13,358 nt of DNA. It comes from Planctomycetota bacterium (GTDB lineage Bacteria > Planctomycetota > Brocadiia > Brocadiales > Bathyanammoxibiaceae). Position 1 is the stretch's first letter. The number at the start of each line of letters is the position of its first letter. This document shows, one piece after another, positions 1 through 6,096 of this stretch. Location: the NCBI GenBank assembly GCA_030598065.1, contig JAUVQR010000018.1:1-13358 (forward strand). The letters run 5' to 3'. The notes below the pieces were generated by a model. It saw only the letters and a list, made by a program, of their open reading frames with translations, ran no database searches and was not told the origin of the DNA. The position numbers were made by a program, and so were the translations under genes.

Positions 1-944
1 ACGACCACCTGAGACCCACCATCCCTTATGGCCTCCCACTGGGCGTGGTACCTGGCCCCTGTCAGATAGCTGTGAAGCACAGTAACGTTACTAAACCGCT
101 CACTGAAGCGTTCGATGGTCTGGGGCGTCAGAGAGACCTCCGGCACCAGCACAATCGCGCCGAGGCCCTTGCGGACGACATCGTCTATGGCCCGCAAATA
201 GATCTCCGTCTTGCCGCTGCCGGTCACTCCCTGGAGCAGCACCACGCCAGGGCTGTCCGCAGCCAGCCTCGACCTTATCAGGTCAAGCGCGTTGTTCTGT
301 TCATCTGTCAGGGTCAGGGTTAGTTCACTGCGCCGGGGTTTGGAGACAGGGCCTTCGGTGAATTCGTCTTCCTGCGGACACAGCTCGTAAAGCTCTACAA
401 GGCCACGCTTTGCCAGTGTCTGGATGCTGGACGGCCCGCAACCGCTCAGACGTGAAAGCTCGCGGACCGTAATATCGCCATCGGCTTCGAGGAGCACTCT
501 GAGGACCTTTGCCTGCATGGGAGCCCTCTTGCGTAGCGCCGGGAGTTCAGCGATTACCTCATCCCGGTCCTTTGCAAGTCTGATGGCCTTTAGCTTCCTT
601 GCGCGATGTCCTCTCTTGATAGCCGCGGGAAGCACCGCCTCAATGGCATCGCCCCAGGAGCACATGTAACGGCGGGAAATTTCTCGGGTAAGACGTAGCA
701 TGGCGGGGGACATGCCCAGGCGGTCATCCTGTACCTCTACCACGCGCTTAATCTTCGTTGCGGAGACGCCGGAGGGGGAGTCGGTAAGGCCCACACAGTA
801 ACCGCTGACCACTCTACTGCCCAGCGGCACCTTAAGGCGCTTACCCACGTCGATTTCAGCCGACAGGGTATCCGGCACACTATAATGTAGTGTTTTGCCG
901 ATAGGCGCGCTAACTACTACTTCGGCGTAGCGCCGACCGTTCAC
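1..944 (-). CDS. priA: Primosomal protein N' (replication restart helicase PriA), N-terminal part, cut by the window edge
   Basis: PriA is a superfamily 2 DNA helicase that recognises stalled forks and reloads the replisome. The visible part has 314 codons. It opens with the N-terminal 3'-DNA-binding domain (about residues 1-100, including the strand-rich segment around VGKRLKVPLG), followed by a winged-helix-like linker. The helicase core then starts, with Walker A GVTGSGKT at residues 239-246 and motif Ia VPEVSLTPQT shortly after. The rest of the helicase and the zinc-binding cysteines lie beyond base 1. I chose the GTG start at 944-942 because GGGAGGA at 957-951 sits 6-7 bases upstream and an in-frame TAA lies five codons before it; the nearby ATG is out of frame. 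It diverges from the dehydrogenase gene and has its own consensus-like promoter. Confidence 0.93.
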   Translation of the reverse strand, partial: MNGRRYAEVVVSAPIGKTLHYSVPDTLSAEIDVGKRLKVPLGSRVVSGYCVGLTDSPSGVSATKIKRVVEVQDDRLGMSPAMLRLTREISRRYMCSWGDAIEAVLPAAIKRGHRARKLKAIRLAKDRDEVIAELPALRKRAPMQAKVLRVLLEADGDITVRELSRLSGCGPSSIQTLAKRGLVELYELCPQEDEFTEGPVSKPRRSELTLTLTDEQNNALDLIRSRLAADSPGVVLLQGVTGSGKTEIYLRAIDDVVRKGLGAIVLVPEVSLTPQTIERFSERFSNVTVLHSYLTGARYHAQWEAIRDGGSQVV

Positions 945-975
945 CAGACATCCTCCCGGTTATAATCTAGCCCAG

Positions 976-1004
976 ATACTAGCACACATCATAAACACTG
1001 TCAA
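976..1004 (-). promoter_or_regulatory. Sigma70-type promoter for priA
   Basis: Read on the minus strand there is a perfect -35 TTGACA (1004-999), a 17-base spacer, and a -10 TAGTAT (981-976). Initiation would fall near base 969, about 25 bases before the GTG start and just upstream of the GGGAGGA ribosome-binding site. The fit is strong from sequence alone; no experimental start site is known. Confidence 0.75.
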
Positions 1005-1041
1005 CCTGCTGGAAGCCCCACGGCCGGCGTTGCATTTTTCC

Positions 1042-1070
1042 TTGAAAAAACGGCCTAATCATATTAGAAT
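1042..1070 (+). promoter_or_regulatory. Sigma70-type promoter for the rightward operon
   Basis: TTGAAA (1042-1047), a 17-base spacer and TAGAAT (1065-1070) match the sigma70 consensus well, inside the AT-rich part of the divergent gap. Initiation near 1077 would leave only about 12 bases before the TTG at 1089 but about 39 bases before the GTG at 1116. This is one reason to prefer the GTG as the dehydrogenase start. Confidence 0.65.
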
Positions 1071-1115
1071 AAAGCACTTAATAATTATTTGGTTAGAAAG
1101 GCCCTCTCAGAACTA

Positions 1116-2174
1116 GTGTACAAGATAGCGGCAATACCTGGCGACGGAATAGGTCCGGAGGTGGTCCTGGAAGGGCTGAAGGTCCTTGAGGCCGTCGGCA
1201 AGAAAAACGGTTTCAAATATGAGTTGAAACATTATGACCTGGGGGGAGACCATTACCTAAAGACAGGCGAAACGCTTTCGGAAGAAACCCTGGATGACTT
1301 GAGAGGTTTTGACGCGATATATCTCGGCGCGGTAGGGCATCCGGAGGTGGCGCCGGGTATACTGGAACGCGGGTTGTTACTGAAGCTTCGTTTTGAGCTG
1401 GACCAGTATATAAATCTGAGGCCGGTCAAGCTTTACCCGGGCGTGGCTTGTCCGTTAAAGGATAAAACTCCCGAAGACATTGACTTTGTAGTGGTGAGAG
1501 AGAACACCGAGGGGCTTTACATCGGCTCCGGCGGTTTTCTGAAGAAAGGCTCCCCGCACGAGGTCGCCGTGCAGGAGATGGTCAACACCCGGTTGGGCGT
1601 TGAGCGTTGCGTCCGTTACGCGTTCGACCTGACCAGAAAAAGAAACAAGGTGAAAAAGCTGCTCTTCTGCGGCAAGACGAACGTTCTGAACTATGCGCAC
1701 GACCTGTGGATGAGGGTGTTCGAGGAGGTGGCCGGGGAATACCCCGACGTGACCACCGATTACGCCCACGTGGACGCCACGTGTATGTGGATGGTAAAGA
1801 ACCCGGAGTCATTCGACGTAATCGTTACGGATAACATGTTCGGCGACATAATCACCGACCTAGGGGCGATGATACAGGGTGGAATGGGCGTAGCGGCCGG
1901 AGGCAACATAAACCCGGACGGCGTATCCATGTTTGAACCGATAGGCGGTTCGGCGCCCAAATACGCCGGCAAGAACGTAGCCAACCCGATGGCGGCCATA
2001 GGCGCGTGTGTCATAATGCTGGACGTCCTGGGAGAGTCTAAATCAGCCATAGACGTGGAAGAGGCGATAAAGAGGGTCATCTCGACCCGGATGAAGGACA
2101 TGGGAGCGGGTAAGATGGGAGCGACCACACAGGAGGTAGGCGACATGGTAGTAGAGGAGATTAACAGGGCGTAA
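1116..2174 (+). CDS. leuB: Isopropylmalate/isocitrate dehydrogenase family protein (likely 3-isopropylmalate dehydrogenase)
   Basis: This is a beta-decarboxylating, NAD-dependent 2-hydroxyacid dehydrogenase. In leucine synthesis the family oxidises 3-isopropylmalate to 2-oxoisocaproate; relatives act on isocitrate, tartrate or homoisocitrate. The sequence shows the N-terminal IPGDGIGPEV motif, the substrate arginines in LLKLRFELDQ and INLRPVKLY, VVRENTEGLY, KTNVL with the catalytic-type lysine, and the metal-binding TDNMFGDIITD (D239, D244, D248). The cofactor loop is GGSAPKYAG (277-285), with Gly where LeuB and many relatives have His. Length (352 residues) is normal. I prefer the GTG start at 1116 because the protein then begins directly with YKIAAIPGDG. 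A TTG at 1089 would add nine residues but has no ribosome-binding site. No leuA, leuC or leuD is in the window, so the substrate is not settled. Confidence 0.82.
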   Translation: MYKIAAIPGDGIGPEVVLEGLKVLEAVGKKNGFKYELKHYDLGGDHYLKTGETLSEETLDDLRGFDAIYLGAVGHPEVAPGILERGLLLKLRFELDQYINLRPVKLYPGVACPLKDKTPEDIDFVVVRENTEGLYIGSGGFLKKGSPHEVAVQEMVNTRLGVERCVRYAFDLTRKRNKVKKLLFCGKTNVLNYAHDLWMRVFEEVAGEYPDVTTDYAHVDATCMWMVKNPESFDVIVTDNMFGDIITDLGAMIQGGMGVAAGGNINPDGVSMFEPIGGSAPKYAGKNVANPMAAIGACVIMLDVLGESKSAIDVEEAIKRVISTRMKDMGAGKMGATTQEVGDMVVEEINRA

Positions 2175-2176
2175 TC

Positions 2177-2828
2177 ATGGCCACCGCATACGCACTGGAG
2201 TCGAGTGTACTGGTACTGAACAAGTTCTTTGTAGCAATGAACGTTGTCAGCGCCAGGCGCGCAATCACGCTGTTGTACAAGAACTCCGCGGAGGTGGTGT
2301 CCGTAGACGAGGGCAGATTCAATTCCTACGACATCGTGAGCTGGCAGGACGTCTCCCTGCTCAAGTCGCAACTTGCCATGGAAAACGGTGACGATGACGA
2401 AGAAGACGACGTGAGCTGGATAAAGACAGTGTCCATAAGCATACAGGTCCCGCGTATAATCAGGCTGATGTTCTATGAAAACAGGCCCCGGTGGGGCGTG
2501 AAATTTAACCGTAGAAACATATTTGCAAGAGACGGGAATAGCTGCCAGTATTGCGGCAAGAAGTTTCCGACCCCGGAGCTCAGTCTTGACCACGTCGTGC
2601 CAAGGGCAAGGGGGGGGGGGAGCCACCTGGACGAATATAGTATGTGCCTGCACCGAGTGTAACAAGAAAAAGGGCGGCATGACACCCAGAGAGGCGGGCT
2701 TGAGGTTAATCCGCAAGCCGTTTGTGCCGAGACACAGCCCCGTCATCACCCTTAAACTAAGCTCAAACAGATACAGCTCCTGGAAGCAATTTATTGACCA
2801 CGCTTATTGGTCCGTACCCCTTAAGTGA
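2177..2828 (+). pseudogene. HNH endonuclease family protein, reading frame broken at a poly-G tract
   Basis: The first frame reads from ATG 2177 and would stop at TAA 2660-2662 after 161 residues. The homologous continuation lies in another frame, from about 2619 to TGA 2826-2828. Joined by removing one G, the product is about 216 residues. It has an N-terminal domain beginning VLNKFFVAMNVVSARRA (typical of McrA/COG1403-like HNH proteins), a CQYC zinc half-site (C123, C126), DHVVPRARGGG with the catalytic-type His139, and then in the second frame TWTNIVCACTECNKKKGG, which holds the Asn of HNH and the second CxxC. Without the shift, half of the metal site and the terminal motif are lost. It starts two bases after leuB, with AGGG 7 bases before the ATG. 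Its cellular role is unknown; nothing here marks it as part of a restriction system. The break may be mutation, tract-length variation or sequencing error. Confidence 0.8.
2610..2620 (+). repeat. Run of 11 guanines at the frameshift site
   Basis: Eleven consecutive G within the HNH coding region. With ten G the frame runs R-G-G-G-A-T-W straight into the conserved TWTNIVCAC segment; with eleven it shifts to a stop about 40 bases on. The run falls exactly where the reading frame changes. Confidence 0.95.
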
Positions 2829-2838
2829 AGAAAACACC

Positions 2839-3921
2839 GTGGTACAGCGGCTGAGGAGTCTCTATCTCTCCATTATCAAAGAAGAAAGCAAGGGGCCGCT
2901 TCCTTCTCTGGCCCTGACGACACTCTCTCTACTCTCGTGCCCCTACTACGCGGCCATCAGACTGAGAGAACTAATGTACAGGTACGGGGTACTGGAGGCC
3001 GCAACGTTACCCGTGCCGGTAATAAGCGTTGGGAACATTACAATGGGCGGCACCGGAAAGACTCAGTTTCTGGAGCTTCTCGCAAAAATCCTTCTGGACA
3101 GGGGTAAAAAGGTGGCTATACTGAGTAGAGGCTATGCAGGGCTGAAGGTGGGGGAAAAACAGGTAAACGACGAGTATTTAGAGTTGTCGGAAAGACTCCC
3201 AAGCGTACCCATCTTGCTGGGCAAAGACAGGCTCTCTAACGCCAAAAAGGCCCTCGAAGACTCCGGGCCGGATTGCCTGCTTCTGGACGACGGATTCCAG
3301 CACTTGAGGCTTACCAGAGACCTGGACATCGTGGTGATAGACGGCCTGGAGCCCTTCGGTAACGGCAGGTTGCTGCCTGCCGGGACGCTGAGAGAACCCC
3401 CGGCCAGTATAAACAGGGCAAACCTGGTAATCCTATCCCACACAGACCTCTGCCGGCCGGCAGAGATACAGGCCATCAAGAAACGTCTCGCCGAGCTCGC
3501 CGAGACAGACCGCCACATACCAAGTCTGGAGGCCGTCCACCATCCCCTATGCCTTGAAGACATGACGGCCCGGCACGTTGAGACCTCCTGGCTGAGAGAC
3601 AAAAAGGTCTACGCCTTCTGCGGGCTTGGTAACCCCAGGTCCTTCGAGGGGACACTCAGGCTCATGGGCGCGGACATGGTAAGGTTCAAGGAGTTCCCGG
3701 ACCACTATCACTACACCACAAAAGAACTGCACTCTATAGATAACGAGGCGTCTACACTCGAGGTCGACGCGGTTGTTACAACCCATAAGGATTTCGTAAA
3801 AATAAAAAACGCCGCGGACAAGAAATCATGGCAAACGCCCATATTCTCGCTGAGGGTGGAGATGAGGATTACAAGCGGGCTGGACAGACTGTCAGAAAGC
3901 CTGGAAAAGGTGACGACATGA
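2839..3921 (+). CDS. lpxK: Tetraacyldisaccharide 4'-kinase (LpxK)
   Basis: LpxK phosphorylates the 4' position of the tetraacyl disaccharide 1-phosphate with ATP at the inner membrane, giving lipid IVA. The protein shows a hydrophobic, membrane-associating N-terminal stretch (about residues 22-36), then PVISVGNITMGGTGKT with the P-loop GGTGKT at 70-75, ILSRGYAG, the family hallmark DDGFQH at 150-155, and LLPAGTLREP. Length (360 residues) is normal. An upstream TTG at 2794 is also open, but it would overlap the HNH gene by 35 bases. GTG 2839 gives the usual family N-terminus, 10 bases after the HNH stop. The ribosome-binding site is weak (around GTGAAGAA), so its translation may depend on ribosomes arriving from the HNH gene. 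Its stop overlaps the next start as ATGA. Confidence 0.92.
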   Translation: MVQRLRSLYLSIIKEESKGPLPSLALTTLSLLSCPYYAAIRLRELMYRYGVLEAATLPVPVISVGNITMGGTGKTQFLELLAKILLDRGKKVAILSRGYAGLKVGEKQVNDEYLELSERLPSVPILLGKDRLSNAKKALEDSGPDCLLLDDGFQHLRLTRDLDIVVIDGLEPFGNGRLLPAGTLREPPASINRANLVILSHTDLCRPAEIQAIKKRLAELAETDRHIPSLEAVHHPLCLEDMTARHVETSWLRDKKVYAFCGLGNPRSFEGTLRLMGADMVRFKEFPDHYHYTTKELHSIDNEASTLEVDAVVTTHKDFVKIKNAADKKSWQTPIFSLRVEMRITSGLDRLSESLEKVTT

Positions 3922-4913
3922 GCGCAGGAGGACCTACCAAAGTGACCCCCAAGGCGCCCGGGAAAGGGCTCGGAAGGCCGTTAGACCTTGAGGGCATTAA
4001 GACCTACTCCCTCAGAGACGCGAAGCGACTCGCAAACGTCCAGCAATTTGCAAAGGCACTTCCCCCCCCAAGCGGGTTCGTGGAATTCCTTGACTCGCTC
4101 CCGAAGACCCTGGCGGCAAAGTCGCTACTAAACGTCATGCACGCCATTGTCGAGGCGCACAGGAAGCAGCGCCCGGTGGTCATGGCCATGGGCGCGCACG
4201 TGATAAAGTGCGGGCTATCCCCCCTGGTGATAGACCTGATGGAGCGGAAGATAATCAGCGCCGTGGCGATGAACAGCGCCGTGGCGATACATGACTACGA
4301 GGTATCCCTGGTGGGTTATACCTCTGAGGACGTAGGCACGGCCCTTAAAGACGGAAGCTTCGGCATGGCGAGAGAGGCGGCGGAGGCCATCCAGGAGGCC
4401 GCGTCGAGAGGGGCAAGAGAAGGCATCGGCTTTGGCGCGGCGCTGGGCAAGAAAATAAACGAAGACGGCAGCGAGTTTGCCGGCTACAGCATCCTGGCCG
4501 CGGCCGACAGGCTGAATATGCCGGCAACCGTGCACGTAATAATAGGTGGGGACACCGTCCACATGCACCCGAACATATCGGGAAGCGACCTGGGCGAATC
4601 GAGCCTTATAGACTTTCGTATCCTGGCAGGGGTGGTGGCGCAACTCGAAGATGGCGTGTGGTTAAACGTCGGCTCCGCCGTCGTGATGCCGGAGGTCTTT
4701 CTCAAGTGCATATCCGTGGCGAGAAACCTTGGCAACAAGGTGCAGAATTTCGTTACCGTGGACATGGACATGCTGAGACACTACCGTCCCACGGTAAACG
4801 TGGTTCAACGTCCCGGCGACCGTGGCTATTCCATCACGGGGCATCATGAGATCATGTTGCCCCTGCTGAGGACGGGCATACTCTCTTTGATTAATCAGGA
4901 GGGCGCCCAATAA
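3918..4913 (+). CDS. Conserved protein of unknown function, possibly with a deoxyhypusine-synthase-like fold
   Basis: A soluble 331-residue protein with no signal peptide or membrane segment. Motif blocks look conserved: MGAHVIKCGLSPLVIDL (91-107), MNSAVAIHDYEVSLVG (118-133), DGSFGM (145-150), TVHVIIGGDTVHMHP (204-218), NVGSAVVMPEVFL (250-262) and a C-terminal HYRPTVNVV...GYSITGHHEIMLPLL. From memory this is a widespread family usually left as hypothetical. The glycine-rich strand-turn patterns and the late GSAVVMPEVFL block loosely recall the NAD-binding core of deoxyhypusine/homospermidine synthases, but that is impression, not proof. The histidine-rich blocks suggest a metal or active site. 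The start is ATG 3918, with AAGGTGA five bases upstream, overlapping the lpxK stop as ATGA. That implies translational coupling and hints at a link with envelope synthesis. An eight-C run at 4062-4069 leaves the frame intact. Confidence 0.75.
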   Translation: MSAGGPTKVTPKAPGKGLGRPLDLEGIKTYSLRDAKRLANVQQFAKALPPPSGFVEFLDSLPKTLAAKSLLNVMHAIVEAHRKQRPVVMAMGAHVIKCGLSPLVIDLMERKIISAVAMNSAVAIHDYEVSLVGYTSEDVGTALKDGSFGMAREAAEAIQEAASRGAREGIGFGAALGKKINEDGSEFAGYSILAAADRLNMPATVHVIIGGDTVHMHPNISGSDLGESSLIDFRILAGVVAQLEDGVWLNVGSAVVMPEVFLKCISVARNLGNKVQNFVTVDMDMLRHYRPTVNVVQRPGDRGYSITGHHEIMLPLLRTGILSLINQEGAQ

Positions 4914-4915
4914 AA

Positions 4916-5518
4916 ATGAAACGTTACAGACTGACACTTGTACTGACGTTCCTCTGCCTCTTTCTTCTCTACCCGCTGAGCACCTGCATGTCAGCGAGCG
5001 AAGATGAAGATGAGGCCGGGCAGGCCCCCGCAAGGAGAATATTTATACACATACACTCGGGCATAACGACATATCCCGTCAGAAAGGTCCTCGGCATGAT
5101 TATAACAAAGTCCGGGGAGAAGGGCGTATACACGATTAAAGGGAACGGTATGCTGGAAGGCAACGGTATCTGGAAGCTGGACCTGACGTTTTTCGACGAC
5201 AAAGGCAAGGAGGCGAAGTCACTCAAGTGGCAGTATCTCAGGGAACAGGGTATACTGACACCGCGGAACAAAGAAGCGGAGGATTTCTCGTTCCCGTTCA
5301 GTAACTATCTTCTCCGCACTACAATAAACATGGGCCTTGGCATGATAGAAGGACAGGGGGTTTCTCCCAAGACGATAGACGGCAACGCTGAAAGACTGGC
5401 GGACAACCAGTGGGCTCTCAACATAACGGGCCTTACCGACAACGGCGAGCGCTTTATTCAGGAGTGGTCGTACGACTCAAAGGAAGGGGTGCTTTCCCCC
5501 ATCCAGTTCGACCATTAG
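4916..5518 (+). CDS. Exported hypothetical protein
   Basis: I do not recognise this 200-residue protein. It has a clear signal peptide: KRYR, then a hydrophobic core (residues 6-20), then a polar acidic segment starting near residue 27. Cleavage could fall around residues 22-27. LSTC (22-25) is a poor lipobox because Thr sits at -1, so lipoprotein status is uncertain. The mature part is rich in short beta-type segments (GVYTIKGNGMLEGNGIWKL, WALNITGLTDNG, FIQEWSYD) and looks like a small periplasmic beta domain. It starts 2 bases after the previous gene, with AGGAGGG 12 bases upstream. It ends at TAG 5516-5518, but the frame continues with coding-like sequence for 43 more codons, so this may be a shortened version of a 244-residue protein. 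Confidence 0.7.
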   Translation: MKRYRLTLVLTFLCLFLLYPLSTCMSASEDEDEAGQAPARRIFIHIHSGITTYPVRKVLGMIITKSGEKGVYTIKGNGMLEGNGIWKLDLTFFDDKGKEAKSLKWQYLREQGILTPRNKEAEDFSFPFSNYLLRTTINMGLGMIEGQGVSPKTIDGNAERLADNQWALNITGLTDNGERFIQEWSYDSKEGVLSPIQFDH

Positions 5519-5650
5519 GACCTTGACAAACTGCTCGCGGAACTTAACATCGACGGTGGCGTCAACTATGCCGCACTGGAGGAGACTTCTCACCTGAAAA
5601 ATTTTCTGAAGAAGGTTGCCGGGACGGCAACAAAGAAGACAGGCGGATAG
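5519..5650 (+). other. Coding-like 43-codon tail in frame after the TAG of the exported protein
   Basis: The frame of the upstream gene stays open from 5519 to TAG 5648-5650. It encodes an amphipathic-looking tail with segments DLDKLLAELNIDGG, VNYAAL, LKNFLKKVAG and a lysine-rich end. Codon use resembles the neighbours, and the last TAG overlaps the next GTG start by one base (TAGTG), a typical operon junction. The FDH before the stop, followed by LL, DGG and VNYAAL, resembles the start of DUF547 domains as I remember them, but the rest of such a domain is absent. No good start codon and ribosome-binding site of its own were seen. A CAG-to-TAG change, readthrough, or a decayed remnant would all fit. 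Confidence 0.55.
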
Positions 5651-6096
5651 TGACAAAGATAAAAAAGATGTCGTGGATGAAGGAACTCAATAATATCTAT
5701 AAAGACCTGGACGAAGAGATATCGGCACTCGCGCCGTCATGCAGGGCCTGCGGGGAGTGCTGTCATTTCGACCGGTACGACTACACGCTCTACACGAGCG
5801 ACATCGAGATGGACTACGTGCTCAAACTCGCAGGTCCGCCGGAGATGCTCATAGATATAGATAACGGCAAGTGCCCTTACCTCTCCGACAACAAGTGCAC
5901 TATAAGAGAACACAGGCCGTTGGGATGCAGGACGTTCTACTGTCAGGAGGGCTGGGACACCACCTCGTCCGACCTATACGAAAAGTATCTCCGCAGGATT
6001 AAAGAACTCTGCGCGGAAAACGGCAGGGAGTGGAACTACGAGCCCATGTTGAGTCTATTGGACAAACATTACGGCAGGAGCGCGCACGTTGCATAG
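5650..6096 (+). CDS. YkgJ-type cysteine-cluster protein (putative zinc/iron-chelating)
   Basis: A 148-residue cytosolic protein with the cysteine pattern of the YkgJ/CxxCxxCC family: SCRACGECCHF (C31, C34, C37, C38), then C75 in KCPYL, C83 in KCTIREHRP, and LGCRTFYC (C93, C98). In this family the cysteines are thought to bind a zinc ion or an Fe-S cluster; the biochemical role is generally unknown. The GTG start at 5650 shares its G with the preceding TAG and follows AGGCGG closely. An in-frame ATG at 5668 is an alternative that would remove six residues. The 3' end overlaps the hldE start by 8 bases, so it is co-transcribed with heptose synthesis, though nothing shows a direct role there. 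Confidence 0.82.
   Translation: MTKIKKMSWMKELNNIYKDLDEEISALAPSCRACGECCHFDRYDYTLYTSDIEMDYVLKLAGPPEMLIDIDNGKCPYLSDNKCTIREHRPLGCRTFYCQEGWDTTSSDLYEKYLRRIKELCAENGREWNYEPMLSLLDKHYGRSAHVA
6076..6080 (+). promoter_or_regulatory. Ribosome-binding site fixing the TTG start of hldE
   Basis: AGGAG lies 8 bases before the TTG at 6089, inside the last codons of the upstream gene. No ATG or GTG lies nearby in frame ahead of the conserved kinase segment, so this site supports TTG as the true start. Confidence 0.6.

Noticed and set aside
1..669. Two short plus-strand open frames at the left edge
   Set aside because: They are antisense to priA, whose helicase motifs are clear on the minus strand.
1089..1115. 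TTG start adding nine residues to the dehydrogenase
   Set aside because: No ribosome-binding site, only about 12 bases after the predicted transcript start, and the extension matches no family feature; kept as a possible alternative only.
1760..2749. Long minus-strand open frame opposite the dehydrogenase and HNH genes
   Set aside because: It lies antisense to clearly conserved proteins, shows no recognisable motif, and is a by-product of GC-biased codon positions.
2794..2838. TTG start for lpxK that overlaps the HNH gene by 35 bases
   Set aside because: The extra residues are not LpxK-like and largely mirror HNH coding sequence; GTG 2839 gives the normal N-terminus.
4062..4069. Run of eight cytosines in the conserved uncharacterised gene, as a second phase-variable tract
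   Set aside because: The reading frame stays intact on both sides, encoding Pro-Pro-Pro, so no switching is evident.
5516..5518. Pyrrolysine or genome-wide TAG recoding
   Set aside because: TAG ends several normal genes in this window (YkgJ-like, waaF, lpxI), and no Pyl genes are present here.
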